Shown: in pieces, positions 18,048-26,671 of the stretch | How positions within the stretch are numbered: position 1 is the first letter of the stretch | How the letters are laid out: every line of letters starts with the position of its first letter | Made by a program: the position numbers and the translations under genes | Notes under the pieces: model-generated | Databases searched by the model: none | Told to the model about the DNA's origin: nothing | Seen by the model: only the letters and a program-made list of their open reading frames with translations | Assembly (NCBI GenBank): GCA_028818225.1 | Contig: JAPPOG010000011.1 | Coordinates: 1 to 37,800, forward strand | DNA length: 37,800 nucleotides | Reading direction: 5' to 3' | Source: Gammaproteobacteria bacterium | GTDB taxonomy: Bacteria; Pseudomonadota; Gammaproteobacteria; Pseudomonadales; Pseudohongiellaceae

Positions 18048-19136
18048 ATGATCAATCGTCGTCAATTTACCCTCGGAGCCGGAGCAGGTGCTCTGGCCAT
18101 GACTGCAGCTGGCTTAAGTGTCTCCAGTTTCGCTGCAAGTAATTTCACCCCTACGCAGCGCGCATTCATCATGGATGCCATGGGAGAAATCCGCGAGGTC
18201 TATACGGATTCGCTGTGTCGAGAGATGATCGATTCCGGTATTAACTCCGTGACGGTAACCCTGTGTGATCCCAAGTCTTTCGAAGGCGTAGCCTACGAAT
18301 GGGCCATGGATGGCGTGTTAAGTTATGACCGGCTCATAGAACAGGAATCAGAATTCTGGACTAAAGCAACCACTGTCGATGATATTCATGCGGCGAGAAC
18401 TGAAGGAAAGATTGCACTGTTTTATCTGTTTCAGAACTCAACCCAGTTCGGTAGAGATCTGGATAACGTTGATGTTTTTTATGGACTAGGGGTGCGTTCC
18501 AGTCAGATCACCTATAACTATCAGAATTGGGCCGGTGCCGGTTGTAATGAGATTAACGGTTCGGGGCTCACAGAGTTCGGCCATGAACTGGTAGAAAAGA
18601 TGAACGACATAGGCATGCTCATCGATTTGTCTCACGCAAACATGCGTACCATGGCGGACACCATAGCCGCATCGGCCGCACCTGTCATCGTGTCCCATTC
18701 ATGTTGCAAAGCACTCTATGATCATCCGCGTAATACCACCGATGAAAATATTCGGGCTGTGGCAGAGAAGGGAGGAATTTTCGGCGTTACCCAGATGCGA
18801 CCATTCATGACGCGACAGATCGATAACGCAGTCCATTTCTATTATGAACATATAGAACACGCAATAAACATGGCCGGAATCGACAACGTATGCATCGGTA
18901 GCGATCGCGATCATCGTCGGCTGGTATTAACTGAGGAATACCTGCAAGAATTGGAACGGGAAGAAGGTGAAAATTTTGACCGCGCGATGTGGCCTCTCTA
19001 TTTTGAAGAATTAAATGGACCACGACGTATGGAGACTATATGGGACGGTTTAGCCAGCAGGGGTATGAACGAAGATAACCTCGAAAAAGTTTTCGGCTTA
19101 AACCTCCAGCGCCTGTACCGAGAAGTAATCGGCTAA
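18048..19136 (+). CDS. Tat-exported membrane-dipeptidase-like (peptidase M19) protein with altered metal site
   Basis: A 362-residue protein. NRRQFTLGAGAGAL forms a twin-arginine signal. The M19 TIM-barrel signatures are recognisable: VRSSQITYNYQN, MLIDLSHANMRTM with a metal-binding histidine, PVIVSHSCCKAL with the second histidine, and VCIGSDRDH near the end. However, the first HxD motif of renal dipeptidases is replaced by MDAMGEI, and the bridging-glutamate region reads LFYLFQNSTQF with Gln where Glu is expected. A standard di-zinc centre is therefore unlikely, so the protein may use one metal, have another reaction, or be non-catalytic. M19 enzymes cleave dipeptides or related amides. It is divergent from the exported aminotransferase; both may act on released amino compounds in the periplasm. 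Confidence 0.83.
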   Translation: MINRRQFTLGAGAGALAMTAAGLSVSSFAASNFTPTQRAFIMDAMGEIREVYTDSLCREMIDSGINSVTVTLCDPKSFEGVAYEWAMDGVLSYDRLIEQESEFWTKATTVDDIHAARTEGKIALFYLFQNSTQFGRDLDNVDVFYGLGVRSSQITYNYQNWAGAGCNEINGSGLTEFGHELVEKMNDIGMLIDLSHANMRTMADTIAASAAPVIVSHSCCKALYDHPRNTTDENIRAVAEKGGIFGVTQMRPFMTRQIDNAVHFYYEHIEHAINMAGIDNVCIGSDRDHRRLVLTEEYLQELEREEGENFDRAMWPLYFEELNGPRRMETIWDGLASRGMNEDNLEKVFGLNLQRLYREVIG

Positions 19137-19181
19137 GAATCCAAAGACTTATTAAGTGCTGTTTTCACCTGGTCGGCTAAT

Positions 19182-19787
19182 CTACTCTCCGGAACCAACC
19201 CTGTATTCCGGCACATTGCGTTGGAATACTCGCCAGTAGTGCCACTCCTCAGTTACAACTTCGCTGCCATCGGCAGCCAACTCGGTCACGACAGGGTCTC
19301 TCCCTCCTCGCAATCGAGTAACCTCGGCCCGGTCCTGCACCAGTACAACCGTCATTTCATAAATTTTTCCACCAATCTTCAGGCGCACCCGCGGGTCGCG
19401 TTCGACGTTTTTCCACCACGCTTTGCCGTTTGGAAATTCCTCACCCAGGCGGAATGTTTGCGCGCTCGACATCAAATAGAGTTCCTCTCCACGGGGTACC
19501 AGGAGAACCGTTACCGAGTGAGGTATACCGTACCAGGTGCGGGTCTCAAGTTCGCTGGCATTTTCAGCGAAGGCGTCACTGTATTCATTAACCCAATCCC
19601 AGTTGGTCACCGGCTCCCTGACAACTTCGCCGGTTAACCACAATCCCGGCCTGGCCGAGCGACCAGCATTGAGATATTCCTCGGCACTGGGTTTTCCCGG
19701 CGGCAGCCCGGTCACACGCAGGAGCAAAAGTGTCCCGGTGAAGAGCAAAAAAACCACCAGTAAGCCAATCTTCAGCGGTTTGATCAT
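19182..19787 (-). CDS. Membrane-anchored protein, probably split-barrel FMN-binding-like
   Basis: The start at ATG 19787 is chosen because GGGAG lies 7 bases upstream; an ATG 20 codons earlier has none. The 201-residue protein opens with an N-terminal hydrophobic segment (LKIGLLVVFLLFTGTLLLL), a likely membrane anchor with the rest outside. The remaining part has the strand order PHSVTVLLVPRGEELYLMSS, then a loop FPNGKAWWKNVERDPRVRLKIGGKIYEMTVVLV, resembling the pyridoxamine-oxidase/deazaflavin-nitroreductase split barrel, where NVERDPRVRL is a common turn. I cannot confirm a flavin site. It is convergent with the M19 gene. Confidence 0.55.
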   Translation of the reverse strand: MIKPLKIGLLVVFLLFTGTLLLLRVTGLPPGKPSAEEYLNAGRSARPGLWLTGEVVREPVTNWDWVNEYSDAFAENASELETRTWYGIPHSVTVLLVPRGEELYLMSSAQTFRLGEEFPNGKAWWKNVERDPRVRLKIGGKIYEMTVVLVQDRAEVTRLRGGRDPVVTELAADGSEVVTEEWHYWRVFQRNVPEYRVGSGE

Positions 19788-19791
19788 GTAA

Positions 19792-20403
19792 ATTCTCCCT
19801 GCAAATAAATGCGGATCTGAGAAGAAGGGCCGAAACGCCTTTGGCATTCCGTATTTTTACTCTGACCTCCTGTTTATAGCAATCGAAGTCGCTGCATACC
19901 TCCGCTATGCCCTTGCCGATCTGAATGCCGATTCTGTCCAAGCCTATGCAATTTGCAAATCTACCATGAATAATTCTTTACCCCCTGACCCCGGCATCGC
20001 AGCAGGTGCCCTGTTCCAACCCATGGCAGGTGAATCTGTTTTTGCAGAGAGTCTTTACACCCTCAAACTGCGCAGCCTCGACCCGGGTGCGATTAAAGAA
20101 TCAGGCCTAATTTACCCGGTGTTACTGAATTGTGAGAGGGTCGAGCCCAGAATTAACTCCCTTGGCATGATCTATTGTGATTCCATACCCTGCGGTGTAA
20201 GCGCTTATGCCTGCGCCATCGGTAGCGGACTGCGTGGCTTATTACGCGAGGATTAGCATGCTGCGGCCAAGGCAAACATGCTTGCGCAAATTCATGCTGC
20301 ACGAGGCGAACGCCAACTTGCGGTTGAAAAGGTTGCGCCAGGGTATTTTTATCACGCAGTGGCAAGACTCAAGCGACTGACTGGTACTGGGTTGATTTGT
20401 TAG
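19792..20403 (+). pseudogene. Possible decayed gene: long frame interrupted by one TAG
   Basis: A frame is open from 19792, has an ATG at 19966, ends at TAG 20254-20256, and then continues in the same frame to TAG 20401-20403 (HAAAKANMLAQIHAARGERQLAVEK after the first stop). The downstream part is as protein-like as the upstream part, so a nonsense mutation in one gene is plausible; chance is also possible. I do not recognise the family. Upstream bases include a decayed GTCAGAGTA repeat. The region lies between a minus-strand split-barrel gene and a minus-strand metzincin-like gene. Confidence 0.3.
19851..19867. repeat. Degenerate half of the GGGGTCAGAGTA repeat
   Basis: GTATTTTTACTCTGACC matches, in reverse complement, GTCAGAGTAAAAATAC of the hairpin at 26674-26725, with the outer GGGG changed to GAGG. 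Only one arm is present here. It is a remnant of the dispersed palindromic family seen three more times in this window. Confidence 0.6.
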
Positions 20404-20433
20404 TCGCCTGTTTGCAGTGGTTTTAAATGCTAA

Positions 20434-21240
20434 TCAGGCAGTGCAAACGCTGGCTTTGTAATCATACAGCCCGCTGGGCCAGGGCGTGTTGGCAAGTTGC
20501 AGACCACTGAGTTCAACGCCGAGATACGCGTCAAACTCTGGATCGTCCAAACTTATCAGGAGGTCTTCTATGTCCAGTCTGGGGTGATAAATATTTCCAT
20601 CGGTATCAATAAAGGGTTTGTCTCGACAGACCTGATACAGTTCGGTCAGGCCGGCAAAATCATCGATGTGTAAATCGTTGTGCGTTCCTTGCCACCACAT
20701 AACCGCATTACGTTCCCGACTGTGTCTCAGGCCATGACAATGACCCACCACTTCATGTAGCACCAGCGTCTGAACATAGGGAGTGTATTCATCAAGATAG
20801 TCAGAATTGAACCAGACATCACAGGCGTTTATTTTGAGCGAGTCCTTGAAGAAGCTCCGACGCGCAGCTGCTGCTGTGGTGTACTCAGTGACTTCAATTA
20901 GTCCGGGGTTAAGAGGGGCACTTAACTGCGAGGCGCGGATGTCTTCCTCACCGCAATACATAACGGATTTGTTGTCTAAAGAGGGTGTCGTGTAACTTCT
21001 GGAAACAAAGCGATGCTGCGCAGGAGAATATTTTTCCAGCGCCTCTTCGATCGCTGACTTTAAAAACCGGGGGCAACTGTCATGGAAATACCAGCTAAAC
21101 TCGGACTGCCAATGCTCACCGTTGAATTCATATCCCTCTGCGGCCTTAATAAAAAATCCCAGCATCATGATTACAGACAGCGCTAGCCACGGTGGCTTCG
21201 CCGAGTAGTCTGGATTTTGGGGATCTTGGAAAAGTCGCAT
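20434..21240 (-). CDS. Metzincin-like zinc protease with irregular active-site spacing
   Basis: A 268-residue protein with one hydrophobic N-terminal segment (WLALSVIMMLGFFIKAAEG), a signal peptide or anchor. The zinc region reads HEVVGHCHGLRHS (His162-Ser174) followed by NAVMWW with Met181, which matches the metzincin layout of helix, third histidine and Met-turn. The canonical form is HExxHxxGxxH, but here three residues separate Glu163 and His167, one more than normal. The rest of the motif (GHxxGLxH, then Met-turn) keeps normal spacing. This could be an unusual site or an inactive one. Four cysteines may form disulfides outside the cytoplasm. Neighbours give no clue to its substrate. Confidence 0.65.
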   Translation of the reverse strand: MRLFQDPQNPDYSAKPPWLALSVIMMLGFFIKAAEGYEFNGEHWQSEFSWYFHDSCPRFLKSAIEEALEKYSPAQHRFVSRSYTTPSLDNKSVMYCGEEDIRASQLSAPLNPGLIEVTEYTTAAAARRSFFKDSLKINACDVWFNSDYLDEYTPYVQTLVLHEVVGHCHGLRHSRERNAVMWWQGTHNDLHIDDFAGLTELYQVCRDKPFIDTDGNIYHPRLDIEDLLISLDDPEFDAYLGVELSGLQLANTPWPSGLYDYKASVCTA

Positions 21241-21416
21241 GGTTGAGGCTCGCAGGGGCTACTTTTTACTGATCTTATGCATTTAAGTTTATGTTCATGA
21301 GCAATTCTCAAGCTGTGAAATCAATCTGATGCCGACGCGTAATGCCAGGCGTTCTAACACGACAAATTCACAGTCTCTTTTTCAGCTAACGCAGCTGCCT
21401 CCCATTTAACACTCTG

Positions 21417-21566
21417 TTAATCACCTACTCTGAGTCCCGATGGTACGCTGGCCGGCACATCCTCTCTCAAGTCCACGCAACGCATGTCGGTTACCTGATA
21501 TTGCGCCGCAGCAAAGTCAAAAGTCCCAAGGCAAATCCAAAGCAATAGAAGTTGGGTTAAGCGCAC
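21417..21566 (-). pseudogene. 49-codon remnant: peroxidase signal peptide fused to peroxidase C-terminal tail
   Basis: GTG at 21566-21564 opens an uninterrupted frame to TAA at 21419-21417. The first part is a signal peptide (LLLLWICLGTFDFAAA). It is followed by QYQVTD, which also starts the mature part of the cytochrome peroxidase at 32530-33868. From there the frame passes directly to CVDLREDVPASVPSGL, which matches that peroxidase's own last residues (CVDLRADVPASVPSGL). Both heme domains are missing. The simplest reading is an internal deletion of about 390 codons in a second peroxidase gene, perhaps between two TDM-coding stretches. The frame is intact, so expression as a short secreted peptide cannot be excluded. 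Confidence 0.7.
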
Positions 21567-21821
21567 ATTTTAAGCCTGGCAAGCGTTGACCAGGCAAGGA
21601 GAATTGCATGTGTTTTGCCATCAATAAGTGGTGACAGTAGAAAGCATGCGTTTTCAGCATAAATGGGTGATTTAGAAAATTAAAGATTGATTACATAAAT
21701 GTGACACAATGTGTCTATGCTTATAAGCCCTGTGTTTTTTTGGCTGCAGCTAGATGATGAGCCACAAAAGTCCGGTGGGACGATCCATAAAAGTAAGAAC
21801 CGACAGCAAAATTGGCGGTGG
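21490..21821 (+). repeat. Long direct repeat, left copy
   Basis: This segment matches 33951-34282 base for base from 21490 to 21814 (325 bases), then 6 more of 7 bases to 21821, in the same orientation. It contains, on the minus strand, the last codons of an IS91-type transposase (FAVGSYFYGSSHRTF to the stop), about 140 bp of non-coding DNA, and the first 26 codons of a peroxidase-like gene. Near-identity points to a recent duplication or transposition event. Confidence 0.93.
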
Positions 21822-21975
21822 TTTGATCCACCCGACACCCTGCATTGCCGCGCTTACCGCCAGCCAATTTCTAACCGCGGCGCTATCAAAAATAGGCCTG
21901 GGCAGGCTTTGGCCAGGTATTTGGCATGGCGTCTCGGGAGATCAGATTTGCATGCCCAGGCAAAGATTCAGACTC

Positions 21976-23415
21976 TCAATCCAGCTCCCGCAAAAGATCA
22001 TCCATCGACGCCTTGGCATCACCGTAGAACATGCGTGTGTTGTCTTTGAAGAACAGTGGATTCTCAATTCCCGAATAACCAGTGCCGCGCCCGCGTTTAC
22101 ACACAAACACATGGCGTGACTTCCAGACTTCCAGAACGGGCATGCCAGCAATCGGGCTGCCAGGGTCGTCCTGGGCAGCGGGGTTAACAATATCGTTAGC
22201 CCCGATAATGATGACTACGTCGGTCACGGGGAAATCGTCGTTTATTTCCTCCATCTCCAACACGATGTCATAAGGTACCTTTGCCTCAGCAAGTAACACA
22301 TTCATGTGTCCAGGCAGACGGCCAGCAACTGGATGGATAGCGAATCGAACCGTCTTGCCCTGGGAGCGTAAACGCTTGGTCAATTCCGATACCGAGCCCT
22401 GGGCCTGTGCCACGGCCATACCGTAACCTGGCACAATGATTACACTGTCAGCGTCCTGCACTGCCTGGGCCACAGCATCAGCTTTGGCTTCGATCATCTC
22501 GCCTTCGACAGCCGCAGCAGATTGGGTTTCACCACCCCAGCCGCCCAAGATCACAGAGACAAAAGAGCGGTTCATGCCTTTACACATGATGTAGGAAAGG
22601 ATGGCGCCGGATGAACCTACCAGGGCGCCGGTTACAATCAATAAGTCATTGCCGAGCGTGAATCCGATCGCGGCGGCTGCCCAACCGGAATAGGAATTTA
22701 ACATCGACACCACCACTGGCATGTCAGCACCACCAATGGCGAGAATGAGATGGCACCCAATAAGTCCCGAGATCACTGCCACCGCGATCATGGTCCAGAG
22801 ACCTGCCCCTTCAAGGTACATAAATCCGAGTACGAAGCAGGCTATTAACGCGCCCAGATTGAGCGCATGACGTCCCGGCAAAGTTAAGGCGGCCGAACTG
22901 AGTTTCCCTGCCAACTTGCCATAGGCAATGATGGAACCGGTGAAAGTGATGGCACCAATTAGAATGCCAAGAAACAGTTCTACTTTCAGAATACTAAGCT
23001 CGACAGCCGTCTTGGCAGCAATGGTTGCAGCAAACCCTGCCAACTGATCTACGGTACCGGCCTCTCTTGCAGCCAACGCTGATCCCATTTCCAGATCCGC
23101 ATTGATGCCAATGAAAACGGCAGCCAGACCAACCAGGCTATGAAAGCCGGCGACTAGTTCAGGCATCTGGGTCATCTGCACCCGGTTGGCCACAAACCAG
23201 CCGCCGATGCCGCCGATAACTACCATCAAGGCAATCAGACCAGTTTGGCCTTCTACCGAACTCACTGTTGCGGCTACCGCCAGGGTCATGCCGACGATGC
23301 CATACCAGATGGCACGCTTGGCTTTTTCCTGATTGGATAAACCGCCCAATGCAAGAATAAAGAGTACAGCAGCCACTACATAAGCTGCGGTGATAAGTCC
23401 TTCGTTAGTATGCAT
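21976..23415 (-). CDS. pntB: NAD(P) transhydrogenase subunit beta
   Basis: A 479-residue integral membrane protein, normal length for PntB. The N-terminal half has about eight or nine hydrophobic segments (from [17 protein letters not shown] to the [26 protein letters not shown] region). The C-terminal NADP(H)-binding domain carries [38 protein letters not shown] and [22 protein letters not shown], all characteristic. With PntA it couples hydride transfer from NADH to NADP+ with proton entry and makes NADPH. Its ATG is 3 bases after the pntA stop, and the GGAG ribosome-binding site overlaps that stop, so translation is coupled. The left long repeat begins 154 bp downstream of its stop. Confidence 0.97.
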   Translation of the reverse strand: MHTNEGLITAAYVVAAVLFILALGGLSNQEKAKRAIWYGIVGMTLAVAATVSSVEGQTGLIALMVVIGGIGGWFVANRVQMTQMPELVAGFHSLVGLAAVFIGINADLEMGSALAAREAGTVDQLAGFAATIAAKTAVELSILKVELFLGILIGAITFTGSIIAYGKLAGKLSSAALTLPGRHALNLGALIACFVLGFMYLEGAGLWTMIAVAVISGLIGCHLILAIGGADMPVVVSMLNSYSGWAAAAIGFTLGNDLLIVTGALVGSSGAILSYIMCKGMNRSFVSVILGGWGGETQSAAAVEGEMIEAKADAVAQAVQDADSVIIVPGYGMAVAQAQGSVSELTKRLRSQGKTVRFAIHPVAGRLPGHMNVLLAEAKVPYDIVLEMEEINDDFPVTDVVIIIGANDIVNPAAQDDPGSPIAGMPVLEVWKSRHVFVCKRGRGTGYSGIENPLFFKDNTRMFYGDAKASMDDLLRELD

Positions 23416-23418
23416 CGC

Positions 23419-24993
23419 TTAACTCCGCTGAAACATCGCCAGCATGCGACGCGTAACCAGAAAACCACCAAAGATATTCACCGAGGCCATTAATATAGAC
23501 GCCGCAGCCAACCACATCACCGTGGAATTACCCGATACAACCTGCAATAGAGCACCTACGATGATGATTGATGAAATGGCGTTGGTTATTGCCATTAATG
23601 GCGTGTGCAGTGAATGCGCTACGCCCCAGATGACATAAAAACCGATAAAAACCGACAGCACAAAAACTATAAAGTGCTGCATAAAACTGGGTGGCGCTAC
23701 CGCGCCCAATCCCAGGCAGAGTACGCCCCCAATTCCCAGTAACCATCCAGTGCGATTCAGGGATTGCTTCATCTCCGCGAGTTCGCGAGCCGCTTTTTCT
23801 TCAGCACTTTCTACCACTTCTTTCGGTTTTGGAGCGGCGGCAGCGATAGCCTTGATCTTGGGCGGCGGAGGTGGCCAGGTAATCTCGCCTTCATGGGTAA
23901 CCAGTGCGCCACGAATCACATCGTCTTCCATGTCGACTATAGGGTTACCATCTTTCTCTGGCGTCAGATCATCCATCATATGACGAATGTTAGTGGCATA
24001 GAGATTTGATGACTGTGTGGCCATGCGACTGGGAAAGTCTGTATAGCCGATAATAGTGACACCGTTATCGGTAACCAGTTTTTCATCAGCTTTGGTGAGG
24101 GTGCAGTTACCACCACGTTCTGCTGCCAAGTCGACAATCACCGAGCCGGGCTTCATGGCGGCCACCATATCTTCTGTCCATAGCTCAGGCGCCGGACGAT
24201 TCGGAATCAATGCTGTCGTAATTACAATATCAAGTTCGGGGGCCAGCTCGCGGAACTTTTCCAGTTGTTTTTCACGAAACTCTGGACTCGATGGCGCTGC
24301 ATAGCCTCCTGTTTCAGCGCCATCGGTTTGTTGCTCTTCGAAATCCAGGAAGACAAATTCGGCGCCCATCGATTCAATTTGTTCGGCTACCTCGGGGCGC
24401 ACGTCAAAGGCGTAGGTCATGGCGCCCAGAGAAACCGAGGTTCCAATCGCAGCAAGACCAGCAACGCCTGCCCCGACTACCAATACTTTGGCTGGCGGGA
24501 CTTTACCTGCTGCCGTCATCTGCCCCATGAAGAAACGACCAAAATTGTTACCCGCTTCAACCACCGCGCGATAGCCAGCAATATTGGCCATGGATGACAG
24601 CGCATCCATCTTCTGCGCGCGGCTGATGCGCGGGACCATGTCCATGGCCAGCACGGTCATCTGTTTGGTTTTTAATTTTTCCAGGAGGTCTTCATTGGCC
24701 GCGGGCCAGATGAAACTGATCACCGTTTTGCCATCCGGGGCGGCGTTGACTTCGTCCATGGAAGGCTCACGCACTTTGACAATGATGTCTGCTTCGCGCC
24801 ACAGCTCTGCCGCTGAAGCTACCAGCTTCACCCCTGCCGATTCATAAGCCGAGTCACTGATTGAGGCTGCCGCGCCGGCGCCGGCTTCCACCATGCATTC
24901 ATAACCCAATTTCTGTAGGCGTTCAGCGGACTCTGGCGTTAATGCCACACGCGCTTCGCCCTCTGCGATTTCCCTGGGTGCACCAATTCTCAT
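23419..24993 (-). CDS. pntA: NAD(P) transhydrogenase subunit alpha
   Basis: A 524-residue protein starting at ATG 24993, which has GGAG 8 bases upstream and opens with MRIGAPREIAEGEARVALTP, the usual PntA N-terminus. The NAD-binding site VLVVGAGVAGLAAIGTSVSLGA and the DVRPEVAEQIESMGAEF stretch match the family, as do the C-terminal membrane helices (GWLLGIGGVLCLGLGAVAP; FIVFVLSVFIGFYVIWGVAHSLHTPLM). This is the fused, E. coli-type alpha subunit holding both the NAD domain and the first membrane helices. The linker is Ala/Pro/Lys-rich (AIAAAAPKPKEVVESAEEK). It forms an operon with pntB. The ADP-ribosylglycohydrolase-like gene ends about 200 bp upstream in the same orientation. Confidence 0.97.
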   Translation of the reverse strand: MRIGAPREIAEGEARVALTPESAERLQKLGYECMVEAGAGAAASISDSAYESAGVKLVASAAELWREADIIVKVREPSMDEVNAAPDGKTVISFIWPAANEDLLEKLKTKQMTVLAMDMVPRISRAQKMDALSSMANIAGYRAVVEAGNNFGRFFMGQMTAAGKVPPAKVLVVGAGVAGLAAIGTSVSLGAMTYAFDVRPEVAEQIESMGAEFVFLDFEEQQTDGAETGGYAAPSSPEFREKQLEKFRELAPELDIVITTALIPNRPAPELWTEDMVAAMKPGSVIVDLAAERGGNCTLTKADEKLVTDNGVTIIGYTDFPSRMATQSSNLYATNIRHMMDDLTPEKDGNPIVDMEDDVIRGALVTHEGEITWPPPPPKIKAIAAAAPKPKEVVESAEEKAARELAEMKQSLNRTGWLLGIGGVLCLGLGAVAPPSFMQHFIVFVLSVFIGFYVIWGVAHSLHTPLMAITNAISSIIIVGALLQVVSGNSTVMWLAAASILMASVNIFGGFLVTRRMLAMFQRS

Positions 24994-25192
24994 TGTAAAA
25001 ACTCCTGAAATACCTGCCTGCGCCGGCCAAAAAAGCACGTTTATACCAGTTATTGGGCCCGGCTGGAAACCGTGTTACCAGGCGGAATTTTCTGCCAGGT
25101 CCGGACCTGGCGTCAGCGCGGAACTTGGAGCCATAACACACTTGCAGTACTGAATTTTTAAGCTGACTTCTGCGTCACAATTGCCTGGCAGC

Positions 25193-26281
25193 TTACCGAC
25201 AGATGAGAGCGGTAATTTCTTTCTCCAATCCCTCACTGTCCTTAAGCTGACTAAACAAAAGCGGCACCGTTTTAGCGCCACACAGCCCGAGAAGCACACC
25301 CAGTATTGCTCCCCGGTGCACATTATCACCACCGAGATTGGTGTTGGACAGTAACCCCGCTTCTATGGAGGCGGTGTACTTGTAGGCGAGATATAACACA
25401 CTTGGCCAGGCGTCGGCGATATAGCATGCCGACGAGAACAGGCTGCCCACGACATCATTGTCGCTATGAATCTTTCCCATTATTTCGGAGAGTTGCAGTC
25501 CAATACTGCGCTTGCTCCAGGCGCTGATTAGGGTGGCAGCATCTTCGTCTTTCCGAAACAACAGCGCATCCAACAGCGCAACGTAATTCCGGCAGATTTT
25601 CGCCAGAAGTTGGTCAGGATGGGTCAGGTATAAATGGGCGACACACAGGTCCTGAACGTCACTCAGGTCGGTCCCTTGCAAGCGCTCGGAAAATACCATG
25701 GGTGCGATTGTAACCAGACCGCCTATCGATGCGGTGTCATGGGTAACCGCCCCACATAAATGGGCTGGCTTGCCAGTTTCCAGGTTGGCAAAGAAACCAC
25801 GATGGTAGGACTCAGCATAGGTGTCGGGATGCTGGGCTGGATCAGCGGTCAGCAGTTCGATATAGGCCTCCAGGAAACTGGACTGATCATAGCGACCGGC
25901 ATTATCGCTCAATATCCGCATCATCACCCTGGCGCAGTGGGCATTTAAGGTGTTTTCACCCGCCTGCATTCCGTGGTGATAATGCACATTGGGCTGTTCC
26001 CAGAACTGTCGCCTGCCTTTCAGGATAACGTCGCCCACAATCTCTTTTGTTTGCTCGCTGCCAGCGGCGCTTCTGCCGCCCTGGCGGGTGGAATGCAATG
26101 ACATGATTGAGCCGGGGTGTCGCGCCGGGGCAGCTTCAAAGCCGGTGATGCCGCCGCGGAAGTCCCTGAATATATCCATTGGGTTGTAATACCAGTGCAC
26201 GGGCATAGCCAGCGAATCGGCTATGAACAGCGTCTTTAATGCGGCGATAGCCCGCATGCGGGCCAGTTCAATTGTGTCCAT
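25193..26281 (-). CDS. ADP-ribosylglycohydrolase family protein
   Basis: A 362-residue cytoplasmic protein with the all-helical DraG/ARH pattern. The first metal site region is FIADSLAMPVHWYY, matching the GDALG-type motif of the family. The last site, normally GGDTDT, reads NLGGDNVHRGAILGVLLG, so the second Asp/Thr pair is changed to Asn-Val. HDTASIGG gives another conserved region. Members remove ADP-ribose from proteins or nucleic acids, or act on ADP-ribosylated small molecules. The altered last motif may weaken binding of one of the two metal ions. No ADP-ribosyltransferase or toxin is next to it. It is on the same strand as pntAB, 200 bp upstream, so a link to NAD(P) metabolism is possible but unproven. 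Confidence 0.8.
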   Translation of the reverse strand: MDTIELARMRAIAALKTLFIADSLAMPVHWYYNPMDIFRDFRGGITGFEAAPARHPGSIMSLHSTRQGGRSAAGSEQTKEIVGDVILKGRRQFWEQPNVHYHHGMQAGENTLNAHCARVMMRILSDNAGRYDQSSFLEAYIELLTADPAQHPDTYAESYHRGFFANLETGKPAHLCGAVTHDTASIGGLVTIAPMVFSERLQGTDLSDVQDLCVAHLYLTHPDQLLAKICRNYVALLDALLFRKDEDAATLISAWSKRSIGLQLSEIMGKIHSDNDVVGSLFSSACYIADAWPSVLYLAYKYTASIEAGLLSNTNLGGDNVHRGAILGVLLGLCGAKTVPLLFSQLKDSEGLEKEITALICR

Positions 26282-26365
26282 TTCAGGGAATTCGCTTTGA
26301 TCGGCAGTCTCATTTCACTACGCACGCGGCGTGCAATCAGTTCAGCCAGAATCAACGAATCAACA

Positions 26366-26408
26366 GGGTCAGAGTAATTTGAATTTATGTGCCTGTAGCT
26401 ATGGCATC
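26366..26408 (+). repeat. Half copy of the GGGGTCAGAGTA repeat
   Basis: GGGTCAGAGTAATTTGAATT and the following TATGTGCCTGTAGCTATGGCATC match the repeat at 32426-32509 except for one base, but the second arm (ACTCTGACCCC) is missing. It supplies the stop codon and last residues of the adjacent small minus-strand gene. Confidence 0.75.
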
Positions 26409-26642
26409 GAAATAGAAGAACATATCGCCTGCCGCAGCGACTATCCACCACTCTGCCATGGTGCCGGCGCTGTCTCCGGCGTGCAGCTCAATCTCGACGA
26501 ACAGGGAATCCGCAATACTGAGGTTGGCGGATCCGCGCATTTCATTGGCCGAAATTTCCGGTTCAAGTTCTGACGAGGATTGTCCAAGGAGAGAGCCAGC
26601 AAGGAAACAAAGAATTGGAAGCAGAAATAAGGGCCTGACCAT
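26385..26642 (-). pseudogene. Small exported protein, probably truncated by a repeat
   Basis: An 85-codon frame with a Sec signal (MVRPLFLLPILCFLAGSLLGQ) and a short mature part ending AGTMAEWWIVAAAGDMFFYFD before it runs into repeat-derived codons (AIATGT and stop). The segment AGDSAGTMAEWW followed by an aromatic strand resembles the beginning of a beta-strand module common in large surface proteins, of which only the first part would remain. It follows the PIG-L gene and its strong hairpin. I judge it a truncated gene rather than a functional small protein, with moderate certainty. The family is not identified. Confidence 0.45.
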
Positions 26643-26671
26643 CGCGGATACCTCTTTCTGACAAATTACCG

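Larger units (their letters stand above)
21241..21975. other. Non-genic region carrying the left long repeat
   Basis: A 735-bp stretch between the metzincin-like gene and pntB. It contains the left copy of the long direct repeat (21490-21821) and the 49-codon peroxidase remnant (21417-21566). The part at 21822-21975, between the repeat and the pntB stop, has no recognised gene and no clean terminator. Confidence 0.6.

Noticed and set aside
25193..26281. A toxin-antitoxin or defence module based on ADP-ribosylation
   Set aside because: No ADP-ribosyltransferase or other effector gene lies beside the hydrolase.
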